Shown one piece after another: positions 21,101-31,831 of a DNA stretch of 64,000 bases. Position 1 is the stretch's first letter. Each line of letters begins with the position of its first letter. A program made the position numbers and the translations under genes. The notes below the pieces were generated by a model. That model made no database searches. It was not told the origin of the DNA and saw nothing but the letters and a program-made list of their open reading frames with translations. Origin of the DNA: Serendipita indica DSM 11827 (taxonomy: Eukaryota > Basidiomycota > Agaricomycetes > Sebacinales > Serendipitaceae); assembly GCA_910890315.1 (NCBI GenBank), contig CAJVGD010000001.1, forward strand, positions 62,001 to 126,000, read 5' to 3'.

Positions 21101-24100
21101 GGCGTTGTTCAAGGGCTTGAGAAGATGTATGTGGGGGTTCCCTATTATCTTACAGGCCACGAATCCGCCGTTTTTTCTGTGGCCTTCTCTCCAGACGGCT
21201 CACGAATCGTCTCTGGCTCGTACGATACCACAATTCGCCTTTGGGACTCAGACAGTGGCGAGCCATTGGGGCAACCACTTCAAGGTCATAGAGGCCCGGT
21301 CAAGGCCGTTGCATTCTCGCCAGACGGCTCAAGGATTGTCTCTGGCTCGACGGACTATACGATTCGACTTTGGGACGCATATACTGGTCAGCCATTAGGG
21401 GAGCCACTCCGAGGTCACAATGACTGGGTTCACTCCGTTGCGTTCTCGCCAGAAGGCTCACAAATTGTCTCTGGCTCAGAGGACAAGACGGTTCGACTTT
21501 GGGACGCAGAGACGGGCGAGCCATTGGGTAAGCCACTTCGAGGTCACGACGGGTGGGCCATCGCCGTTGCATTCTCGCCAAATGGCTCACGGATCGTCTC
21601 CGGCTCGGGGGACTATACGATTCGATTCTGGGACGCAGGTACCGGTGAGGCATTGGGAGAGCCACTCCGAGGCCACAGCGGGGCCGTCAATGCAGTCGCC
21701 TTCTCCCCAGACGGATCACAAGTTGCGTCTGGATCATCCGACCGGACGATTCGACTTTGGAACGCAGACACCGGTGAGCAACTGGGAGGGCCACTCCGAG
21801 GTCACAGCGACTGGGTATACGCTGTTGCATTCTCACCAGACGGTTTAAAAATTGCCTCTGCCTCGAAAGACAACCTGATTCGCCTTTGGGACACTGATGG
21901 TGGTGAGCCATTAGGGGAGCCACTCCAAGGCCACACCTACAATGTCTATTCCGTTGCGTTCTCGCCAGACGGATCAAAACTCGTCTCCGGCTCAGAGGAC
22001 ATGACCATTGGACTTTGGAGCCCAGAGACCGGTGAGCCATTGGGAGAGCCAACCCAAGGGCACAGCCAGTTGATCAATACGGTAGCATTCTCACCAGATG
22101 GCACACGAATCGTCTCTGGGTCGTCCGACTGTACCATTCGACTTTGGGAAGCAGAGACTGGTGAGCCATTAGGAGAGCCACTCTTAGGTCACAAAAAATC
22201 GGTCGCAATCACCATATTCTCACCAAATGGCTCGCAAATTGTCTCTGGCTCTTGGGATCATACGATTCGATTCTGGGACGCAGGTACCGGTGAGGCGTTG
22301 GGAGAGCCACTCCGAGGCCACAGCGGCTCGGTCAATGCGGTCGCGTTTTCCCCAGACGGCTCACGAATCGTCTCCGGTTCGGAAGACTGGGATATTCAAG
22401 TTTGGGATGCACACACTGGTGTCCCTTTGGGACAACCACTCCGAGGTCATGAAGATGCGATCACTGCTATCACATTCTCGCCAGATGGTTCAAGAATCGT
22501 CTCTGGGTCACGAGACAGAACGATTCGACTCTGGAACGCAGAAAATGGCGAGAAATTGGAATGGCCACTCTGGCTTCACACATACTCGGTCAAGGCCGTT
22601 GCATTCTCGCCAGATGGCTCAAGGATCGTCTCTATATCATCCGACTGTACGATCCGACTCTGGGATACAGTCACCGGTGGGCGGTTGGGAGCACACCTTC
22701 GAGGTCAGAATGACCGGGCTATCTCCGTTGCACTCTCTCCAGATGGCTCGCGAATCGTTGCTGGCTCCTACGACTGTAACATTAGATTTTGGGATGTTGA
22801 GACTGGGGAGTTACTGGGAGAGCCACTTCGAGGTCACAACGGCGCGGTCACGGCCGTCTCGTTCTCGCCGAACGGCTCACGAATTCTCTCCTGTTCATCT
22901 GACAAAACGATCCGACTTTGGGAAGAAAATTTTCATCAGTTATTTCGAAAAAAACTCCGGGGTCATACCAAGTCGGTTAACGCTGTGGCCCTCTCGCCAG
23001 ACGGCTCGCGAATTGTCTCTGGGTCATCCGACGCCACGATTCGGATTTGGGACTCGAAAACTGGCCAGCAATTGGGAAAGTCACTCAATCGCCACAGCGG
23101 CTCGGTCAACGCTGTGGCGTTTTCGCCAGACGGCTCACGAATTGTCTCTGGGTCTAACGACTACACAATTCGACTCTGGAACGCAGAGAGTGGTGAGTCA
23201 TTGGGAAAGCCGCTCCGAGGCCACAGCGGCTCAGTCAAGGCCGTCGCGTTCTCACCAGACGGCTCGCGAATTATCTCTGCCTCGTCTGACTGGTTGATGC
23301 AACTTTGGAACGCACACACAGGCGAGCTATTGGGAGAGCCACTCCGAGGTCACAGTAGGTGGGTTGAAGTTGTAGTATCTCGTGCAGACAGCTCACGAAC
23401 CGTGGCTGGGTCGTGGGATAACACAACTCGGCCTTGGGACACTGTGACTGGTGAACCATCAGAAGAGTCACCCCAATGTCATGGCTATGGAGTCAACGCT
23501 GTTGCGTTCTCGCCAGACGGTTTAAGAATTGTCTCTGGCTCCTACGACTGTACGATTCGACTTTGGAACGCAGTCACTGGTGCGCCATTGGGAGAGCCAC
23601 TCTGGGGTCACACAGACACGGTCAATGCCGTCGCATTCTCGCCAGACGGCTCAAGGATTGTCTCTGGCTCCGACGATTCGACGATTCGGCTTTGGGACGC
23701 ATACACCGGCGAACCGTTGGGGGAACCACTCCGAGGCCACAGCAGGTCGGTCAAGTCCGTAGCATTCTTTCCAGATGACTCATGAATCGCTTCTAGGTCT
23801 TCATACCACATGTCTCAACTCTGGGCATCAGACATTGATGACGCAGTGGAAAAGTCACCCTACAGGGTCAAGGCTGTCGCGTTTTCACCAGACGGCGCAT
23901 GCATAATCTCCGGCTCAGATGACGGGGTTCGACTTTGGGATGCAGTTACATGTCAGCTGTTGTGGGAGCCAATCTGGGGGCACAGTGATTCGGTAAACGC
24001 CGTCGGATTCTTTCCAGAGGGTATGCGCATCGTCTCTGGTTCTTCTGACAACACAATTCTACTACGCGATGTAGGAGTTTGTGAGTTCGACTTAGCTTGT

Positions 24101-24458
24101 CGTCGATGTGTGCATTTACTGACCTCTGAAAGTGCCGTCAAATACAAACCCGACCATTCCAAACTGGGATATAAGAGACTCTAGACATTCAAATACCATG
24201 GAAAGTGCCCCGGGTACTGCGTTAGGACCCATTGTTCCTGGATTTCAGGACTGTACGCTTCTGCAGGATGGCTGGGTGCAATCCTCCGGGAAACGTCTGT
24301 TCTGGGTACCGCCAAACAATCGGCATGGACTAATACATCCAGATCTCATTCTGACTATACCAACAACAAGTCCTTTCCGCGCCACCAAACTTGATTTCAG
24401 CCGGTTTCAATGCGGTCATTCATGGACAAACGTTCGAAAGGATGCCAACGAGTGGTAG
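18189..24458 (+). CDS. NLR2: esterase-like - NACHT - WD40 STAND protein, in-frame stop in the WD40 array
   Basis: Start MSKPEIKDYGFLELFPGND. The N-terminal domain is an alpha/beta-hydrolase of the type fused to fungal NLRs (SesB/DUF676-like): VVAIHGLDGHREGTW, then RPIIFVAHDLGGIILKK, FFGTPHFGVDANF and, after an intron near 18998-19048, SCDHQNLVRF with the expected late His. The nucleophile Ser of GHSLGG is Asp here. Small exons near 19300 lead to VDASILLQLP and NACHT (Walker A DIAGSGKSTVA, Walker B VILVIDAIDEC, FITSRPD). An intron near 20883-20932 precedes the WD40 array from 21149. Twenty complete 43-residue repeats follow. Repeat 21 has TGA at 23783-23785 where sister repeats have CGA (Arg). 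The same frame stays open to GVL, spliced at a GTGAGT donor near 24080, and to the conserved NLR tail ending at 24458. Translation as it stands would lose the last repeats and the tail. Confidence 0.85.
21149..24060 (+). repeat. 23 tandem WD40 coding repeats of NLR2
   Basis: Twenty intact units of 129 bases run from 21149 to 23728. Three less regular units follow (23729 onward; the 22nd lacks its first residues). Identity between units is high at DNA level. The segment starting at 21621 (TTCTGGGACGCAGGTACCGG...) recurs almost unchanged at 22266, exactly 645 bases or five units later, showing recent block duplication. Units 13, 14 and 18 are the most degenerate (RGQ, LWEENFHQ, SRADSSRT). Confidence 0.93.
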
Positions 24459-24974
24459 AGCTGGGTCGCATTCCGATGTACCATACGGTATAAAGATAGA
24501 TGACAAAGTAGAGAGAGAGGGAAGGAAATGACATTATCAACTATCCCACATCCGTCGTAACAATATAGAGATGAACAAGGACGAGTATTCCTGCTCTACA
24601 AATCCTTCCCAGAGCGTCGCTTCGTGCCGACGGGTAAGAGACACTGGACGCAAAAACGGGCAAGGGGTTTCAGAGTACCTGATACAGTTGGGGAGAAAGG
24701 ACGGGGCCAAAAATAGTGAAGAAAAGGAGGGACGAGAAAGGACATCTGTGCATTGGCACGGTAGAGATTTCAAGCCGTAACAAAGAGAAAGAAAGAGGAA
24801 CTGATAGGTGTGCTGGTATGGTACTTGAGGCCGATTGAAGGAAGTCGTGACTGTTGGGGAGCCCAAGGTGTTTTTCCGCAAAGAGGATTATCAAAGTTGA
24901 CGCGCTACAAGCGACGTCCCATGCGAAGAGCCGAGCCATCCAAATACATAGGTTGCGCTGAGAGGCAAAGTAGT
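24459..24974. other. Intergenic, NLR2 3' / G-alpha 3'
   Basis: Convergent 3' ends. A purine-rich tract (GATAGATGACAAAG, AGAGAGAGGGAAGG near 24490-24530) is the only visible feature; no gene supported. Confidence 0.4.
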
Positions 24975-26471
24975 TTAGAGCAAGCCGCACTCCCTGAGGT
25001 GCAATTGCAGCAAAATGTCTTGAATGGCGCTCAAGACGACTATGTATTGTCAGATTGCATCGTTTGACCAGGAATGATACTCACATTTGATCTGCTGCGT
25101 ATCGGTTGCACAGGTGTAGTGCGCATAGATTTGCTTAGAGGCAGCCGACTGGTTCAAGGAAACAAACTTGTGCAACAAGAAGTCACAAGCTTCGTCATAC
25201 GAGTTTCCGGAATAGTCTGGGAAGTAGTTTCCAAGAGGCGAATAGGCCAACTTTTCTTGGAAGAGATCGATCTTGTTGAGGAAGAGGATGATCGACGTCT
25301 TGACGAACCAGCGAGAGTTGCAAATCGAGTCGAAGAGCGTGAGAGCCTCTGTGGAGTGTTCAGTTAGTCGCTTGTGAGAATGGGCCCTGAGAATGGGTCG
25401 TACCTTGCATTCGGTTCACCGATTCGTCCTCATATAGCATCTGATCGTACTCGGAGAGTGCAACCAGGAACACGAGTGCAGTCACATTCTCGAAGCAATG
25501 GATCCACTTCTTTCGCTCGCTCCTTTTGTGGGTTATCAGCATTCCGATTTGGTCGCCTCACTCGGCAGACGCACCTCTGTCCTCCGACGTCGAACAAGCG
25601 ATAGGTGAGCTCGCCAACCCGGAACATGGTCTCTGTGATACCCGTCGTCTTGACACGCGAACGCAAAATGTCCTGGTCCGTGGGGATGTAGCCGGGGGCT
25701 GACATCCGGTCAATAGAGTTGAAGTAGCTGGAATTAACCGTTTAGCTCGATTGCAAAAAAATCTCACGATCGAACAGGACGCACTAGGTTGCAGAATCGT
25801 TGAGCTGGAACTCGCGGGCACGACGAACGGCCTCTTGGACACCGTGGTCTTGCCAAAGACCGCGGATGGCGTCGGCCACAGCCGGTGGGAGGGTGTCGGT
25901 CTCGAGTTGGACGGGGAGACCGAGAATGACTGCGCGGCGACCCTCGTTTTGCGGAGAGAGAGCAATTTCGAGAGTGGGGAGCGCATCGAGGATTGCGCGC
26001 ATGGACTGGGTCGTGTTGGAGAAGATAATCTCCTTGTACGAGTCGCGCTCCTGGTCGTTGTATCCGCCGTGATGAATGAGTTTCATTTGCTTGAGGACTG
26101 TCGACTGTCATAATAAAAAAAAAGTGTAAGCGAGCTGTGTTTCGCATTGTTCCCGAGGGCCACAATAAACGCACCTTGCCGGACTCTCCGGCACCAAGCA
26201 GGAGCATCTTGATCTCATTCTTTGCCTGGAGTCTGTCGCGCTTGAGTTGATTTTCAATCTCGTCGTTGCCTACAAGTCAGCCGAGGCGCGTCGGAGCAAA
26301 CGGCAGGGGCGTCGGTCAGCGTCGAGCGTGCGAGACGGAGATGGCCAAGAAGTCGCCCGCGCCTGCAATTTCATAGACGGAGGGACTGCGGGGAGCTCTG
26401 GAGAGTTGTAGACAGTGTTACTTACGAGCCTTTGCCTCGTTATCGGCGGGGGAAGAAGGTACGCAGCCCAT
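24975..26471 (-). CDS. Heterotrimeric G-protein alpha subunit, fungal group I (Gi-like)
   Basis: GTPase that couples seven-TM receptors to cAMP/MAPK signalling; group I members act in mating and growth in fungi. It starts [15 protein letters not shown]: Gly2 and Cys3 are the myristoylation and palmitoylation sites. P-loop [12 protein letters not shown] spans an intron at about 26175-26105. The Arg switch is RSRVKTTGI, switch II is DVGGQR, followed by [18 protein letters not shown] (LFLNKIDLF) and CATDTQ are the G4 and G5 boxes. The C-terminus reads [21 protein letters not shown], with Cys at -4, the pertussis-toxin-type ending that marks this group. Seven or so introns; the last (donor GTGAGT, about 25082-25037) joins K to F in frame. 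All guanine-binding motifs are intact. Confidence 0.95.
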
Positions 26472-26689
26472 GGTAGAGTATGGAGAATGAGTGGAACGTC
26501 GAGGAGATTTAAAGACGGATTAAGAGATGACTGAGAGGATAGAGAGGCAGACAGTAAAAAACGGCGTAGAGGAGGATTGCGGACGAGGGCGGGTCCAAGC
26601 TGCGTTCAAGGACTCCTTATTTGGGTTTATACAAATGGGCCATGGCCATCTAGCGGAGATACAAATCCGGAAAACAACAACAAGCCCCT

Positions 26690-28195
26690 TTAATCTCTTC
26701 CATATTCCTTCAAAAACTTCTGGCCGAGGTCGCTCTGCCACGAGTGCGCCGCCTCGAAGCCATTCTTTGCGCCTTGGTCTGCGGGGCCCCAAGTCAGCAC
26801 CGGAGATGAATATCAAGGGATACAGCACTCACAATCTCGCAAGGTTTGCTGAATCTCTTCACGGGATGTCATCACTGTGGATGCCGGTTAGTTCCGTTTT
26901 AGGCAGGGCGGAGAACAAGGCTGCTACGAACCGAAAGGACCATATTGGACAACGGGTTGGTCGAGTGGTTCCCCTGAGATGAGTACAACCTCCGTCTCGT
27001 CTTCTCCGGCTTCAATTGCAACGCCAGTCTCATTGGCCGCCGCAGAGAGAACAAGTGTGTGATGCTGGCGATGGGCAGTTGAGTCTCCGCCATCCTTGTT
27101 GACAGCGACAGCGCCCTTGAGAACGTAGATGAACGACGTCCATCCAGCAGCTGCGAGTAAGGTCAGAAGGGGCACACAAGTCGACGAATGGGAGACGTAC
27201 GAAGATCTTGGAAGACTTTTGCTCCCGTCTTTTTCAAAAAGATGTGCATATACCAGCATCCACCTGCGGCGCCATCAGTTGACAGCTCAAGAAAGGAAAT
27301 GCCAATTAGCCTTACCGAGGGGACGAACAGGCGATTCGACGCCAAAGCTCTTTCCACTAATCAGCTTAATGCGGACATTGCCGTCTTCACCCTCGGGATA
27401 TGCACTCGGGATCCTGGTAACAGCGTTAGTAATCCAGGAAGGGAGTTCGTTGACGATACTCACTGCTCGGCATCAAGCTCTTGATACGATGGATCCACCA
27501 TCTTGTACTGCTTTGGTAGGTCGACCCATAGCTGAAGTCCGTTGGGGTTCTTGGCTCCTTCGACGTGGAGAGGAATCTCCGAATGGATGATGCCCTTTCC
27601 AGCGCACATCCATTGGACACCTCCAGTCTTGATAATTCCCTTGTGTCCACGACTATCTTCGTGTTGAGAAGCGCCTTCAATCATCTAATGCAAGGTCAGA
27701 GATGCCGATAGAGAGCAATTGTCGCAATTACGCACATAGGTAACCGTCGCCTGGCCACGATGAGGGTGATCTGGGACTAGTAATTATCGTTAAGACTTGA
27801 AATGTGCATTCTAGATCAAGAACTTACATCCTCCACCCTGCAAAGGAGATTAGTCGTGAGAATGGAATCAACGAATCAAGACTAACCCTTGATAGATCAA
27901 AGTGGTCCAACATGAGGAAAGGAGACAGGTTTCGCAAACTCATGCTACCAATCGACCGTCGCACGGTCGCGCCGACACCCTATAAGCCCGTCAGTGAACC
28001 AATCCGGGCAGAACAAGATGTACCAACTTCTGAAGTTTCGGCAGCATACACCTTTTTGACGATAGAACGGCTAATTTGCTTGAGCGAGGCCATTTCGTTC
28101 GGCACGGGGTTCTTGGGTGGGTTGTAGAGATAAAACGCGGTGAGGCAGCAACAAAGGGCGGCGAGGACCGATGTAAAGTACGTAGACTTGGACAT
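26690..28195 (-). CDS. Pirin-family cupin protein with N-terminal membrane anchor
   Basis: Pirins are Fe-binding bicupins; some oxidise quercetin, others are nuclear redox cofactors. The N-terminal cupin shows PDHPHRGQATVTY (His residues of the metal site), then MIEGASQHEDSRGHKGIIKTG, QWMCAGKGIIHSEIP and GLQLWVDLPKQYKMVDPSYQ. The C-terminal cupin has GWTSFIYVLKGAV and EVVLISGEPLDQPVVQYGPF. It ends FLKEYGRD with TAA at 26690. Unlike the usual pirin, it begins MSKSTYFTSVLAALCCCLTAF, a hydrophobic stretch that could be a signal anchor. Introns are numerous and short, some separating exons of about 30 bases around GGG and PDHPHRG. The metal-binding motif is intact, so activity is plausible; location in a membrane compartment is inference. 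Confidence 0.87.
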
Positions 28196-28512
28196 GGAAA
28201 GGACAGAAACTCGTTCGGGGCTTTATACCTCGTTTTGCGCTGATTCAGCCACCGTGGAACGAAATGGCCCATTTCGGCAAACTTGCTACATGCAGCAATC
28301 CGAGCCCATGGATTGTGTAATTCGTCATCTCGGAGTCGTGTAATGTATCTCAGATCATACGTAAAGGCCCTGACGCAAATGCACACTCTATTACCAGGAG
28401 ATTAGCAAACAAGGATGCTCGAACCTGCTCGAAGCCGGCAGACAGTTCGGCGAAGAACTCGGTGACGAAACGCGAGCTTTTTCCCGTTGTAAGAGGGAGA
28501 GCCTTGTCAATT
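28196..28512. other. Intergenic, pirin promoter / permease 3' side
   Basis: About 317 bases between the pirin start codon and the permease stop. No ORF of interest; it should hold the pirin promoter on the minus strand. Confidence 0.35.
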
Positions 28513-31273
28513 CTAGAGTGAGTCCCAAATCTTTTGCCAGCGAGTGCGAGGACCCAAGAGAGCCTGTGCCTCGAGCCATCGTTGCTCTTGTTCGTCGATC
28601 TCCCTTTTGCCTGAAATCAGGTCCATCTCGGCCAAGGGGACCGTCTTCTCCCTAAATCTCAGCTTCCAGAAGATGAGGAAGAGGAAGAAGGCCGGGATGC
28701 CAACGTATGCGGTGATAAACACGTCAACGGCGAGCTTGGGGATAAATGCGTCAAAGCCTTTGAAAAAGGCAATCAGGCCCGTAGCGCCGAGCGCGAACCA
28801 AGCGCCATAGGGTTGGAAGGGAGCCTTGTAGGGGAGCGAATCTCTGGAAACACCTGGACTTTGAGGGCCTGCATGAAGCGAATGTGCGTATAAACAATGC
28901 ACACTATCCATTATGTCAGAGGATTCAACCAGACAACTCGAAGTCGCTCACTCCAGGTTATGGCACCGCACATAGACACCATTGCAGAGAAGTAGCCGAA
29001 AGTCTTGAAGTGTTTTAGCATTCTTTCCTCTATCACCTACAATAACTCACCTTGGAGGCACCCTTTGCAACGTTGAGGAAGACCAGGAAGCAAAACGCCG
29101 TGCAAAGGAGAAGCGCTGGGTATGGGACACCAAGCCTGTTGACACGCTTGAAGATCTTGGGAGCTTTGCCTTCCAAAGCGAGGCCATAGAGTGTACGCGA
29201 TCTGAAGAATATCAGTATCTTGTCGTCCGACCCATCTTTTGCACTGACCCAATATAAAGATCGCTGTTCGCGGCAGAGAGGACGAAGATGAGGATGGCAC
29301 TGAAAACACAATGAGCTGTGAATAGAGGGTAAGGTGGTCTACTCACCCGTTGATGACATGCCTAAGGCCGCGGATACCGAGCATTGTAGCGGCTGCTCAA
29401 AGTAAGTTCTACATCAAGTATGCATCACAGTACCCACCAACGACGAAAGGAGATGCAGCGGCTCCGGTGGAAGACCTAGTAGCAATGAAGAGGTCCCTGG
29501 ATGTGCTGGGAACGATCAAGCCAATGACAAAGACGCCTCCAACGTAGAAGACGAGAATACGGAAGAACGCTACAATGCGATGAGATTTGATATGCAGCAG
29601 TAAGATTATACCGACTTCGGCGAATGGCTACAAATGGTCAGTTAGGTTACCAAGAGTGTCTCTCCACGTACCTCGTGGGATGTTTTTCCGAGGGTTCTCA
29701 GCCTCACCAACGGTGACACCAATCTAAAGCGCGTTAGTGCCGATCCTAGCCAAATAGAAGCCCTACATACGAGTTCGGTTCCCATATAAGCGAACAAGCC
29801 GTTAACCATGACAGACCAGAAGCCGATGAAGCGTGAAAGAGCAACATTTCCACCAATTTCTGCCAGGAGATACGATCCCATAGGGCCACTTGGCATTCAT
29901 TAATACCTTGTGACGATAGGAAAAGAAGGAACACACTCGGGGGCTTTCCAGTAACGGAAGCCAATTCTGTCGTGGCGCGGGTTTCCTCCGAGGTCGACGA
30001 TGATACCGAAGAGAATGAGAGCAATCAAGGCAATGACCTGAAAGAGGACTTTAGGAAGGCGTTCCATTACAAGAACTCGGAATATTTACCTTTATACTGC
30101 TGAACCAGAACTCAAGCTCTCCGAATACGCGAATGCCACTATAGAGTGTCAATTGGGAACCAGCAGGAAGTGAGCGACACACAGTAGATTGATCAAGAAG
30201 ACTTGGAATCGCGTCAGAAAGACTATTTGTCTTAACGTTCATATTGACTCACTGAATGTGACTGAAAGCTAATCAGCATCAAAGTATATTCCTGAAGTTC
30301 ACTTACTGAAGATGACCATCCACGCCGGGTTTGGAACAGACTTTGTCCAATAATTAACCACTGAAAAAAAGTCAGGGATGGATGGGCCATGCGACCAAGC
30401 GAACGTACCGAGGACTGCGGCATTCAGATTGCTGCCATGTTACATAAGTATAGCAGCCTTTGTGAATCAACCTTACGTACTTTGGCGTGACGATGAGGTA
30501 TTTCATGAGGTAGTTCCACCCCAGTGCAAACCCGACGCTGTGCACACTGTCAGAATCATGCCGCCATGTAGGCTGGAGAGACTGACGCTGGGTGCCAAAA
30601 CCGGGCGGTGTATCCGGCGAAACCGCGCTTGTGGGGCAAGTATGCAGCCATCTATGAACGTTAATAGATGTTACGAGGATGTCGGATCTACTTGCCTCCC
30701 CAAGGGAAATCATCACACAGTAGCTGGTTGGAATCAGCAGCCGCCTCTTTGCGAACCATGAGTGCATACCATACAAATCCTATGCCAGGCCATCAGCACG
30801 CGAGCAGTTGAGTCGTGGAGCCACATACCGACAAAGGAGTAGCCGATAAGGATACCTGCGGAAAGCTGTATGAGTTACGGACCGTCTTCCCTGATTCCTT
30901 CACACACCCAAAGGACCACCACGTCTCAAGGCGGTGCCAGAGCCCTGTTTGTGTGATTGAGTACGAGAAGGCCAGCTCGTGATCGAGTACGCACGATGAT
31001 AAGGCCAGTCCCGACAGCACCTGCAATCAGAACCTCAATATCAGTGTATCAATGAACGGGTAAATACGGACCTCCTAGCGCTATCATGGAGATCTAACGA
31101 CGTCTTAGAGGATTTGCAGCTACTAGAGAGTAAGGGCTCACCTGACGGGCTTTCAACGCTCTGTGAAGGGTATCAATCTCATTTTCTTCATTGAGCGGAG
31201 CATTGTCCATCTTCTCGGCATCTTCAACGACGCTCTCGGTGGAGGGGTCCTTTTTCTTCTCGATGTCAGACAT
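28513..31273 (-). CDS. Amino-acid permease (AAT/APC family, Gap1-like)
   Basis: Twelve-TM proton-coupled amino-acid transporter of the plasma membrane. The cytosolic N-terminus is charged (MSDIEKKKDPSTESVVEDAE). ALKARQ then splices to ISMIALGG, and GTGLIIGTG is the family signature in TM1. Other recognisable parts are FALGWNYLMKYLIVTP, FGELEFWFSSIKV (signature in TM4-5), FIGFWSVMVNGLFAYMGTEL, AANSDLYIGSRTLYGLALEGKAP, NRLGVPYPALLLCTAF and FGYFSAMVSMCGAITW. The C-terminal helices AFIPKLAVDVFITAYVG and IPAFFLFLIFWKL are followed by EMDLISGKREID and IWDSL at 28513. At least fifteen short introns make exact joins uncertain in the middle, but no stop interrupts an exon I could place. ATG 31273 is the first after the 5' leader. 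Confidence 0.88.
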
Positions 31274-31831
31274 GTTGGCGGCTCGATGAGGATTAGACCA
31301 AGGTGAGGAGATCCGGAGGGATGGGAAATGGCATAGAGCTTCGCGGCTTTTGTAGCCTCCGCCAGAGCATGTGGAGCAAGCCCGTCTTCTCAAGCGCCTC
31401 AACGAAGAAGCACGAGAAGCGAGTGGTAGGCAGTGCACTCACGAGAGCGCCTATGAACGTGAGATACTGAAAGGATTCGTGCTGGCTTGATCTCCCGGGG
31501 GCATCGTTCAAAACCCCAGGCCGCGGTTAGCAACTCGCGCGACCGGCTAGTACTCGCACGCGAGGGTCTTGATGTAACCGACATTGTTTCAAGATCCTGA
31601 AAACGAGTGCATGTGACACCATGAATCCGGAAAGGGGGTGTCGTCAAACCGCGGCTCACTGCGTAAATCGTTTACGACGGTTGACGGAGAGCTTTGATCA
31701 ATCTTCACGAGTCATATTGCCTTGTTTGGAGACATTTCTCCCTTTTTTGCGACAAATTGTATGAAACTGTATCAAGGGTGGGATCCAGTTTGAGTGGCAG
31801 CTTGGTCCCAGACTCGCTAGCCGACGAAATC
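31274..31831. other. Divergent promoter region, permease / ARM-repeat gene
   Basis: 558 bases between divergent starts. Short open frames on the minus strand show no family signature and no codon bias. No element beyond general promoter function is visible. Confidence 0.35.

Noticed and set aside
15151-24060. Many long open frames in the other frames and strand of the WD40 arrays
   Set aside because: They repeat with the 129-base unit and are by-products of the biased codons of the real frame; no independent start or family.
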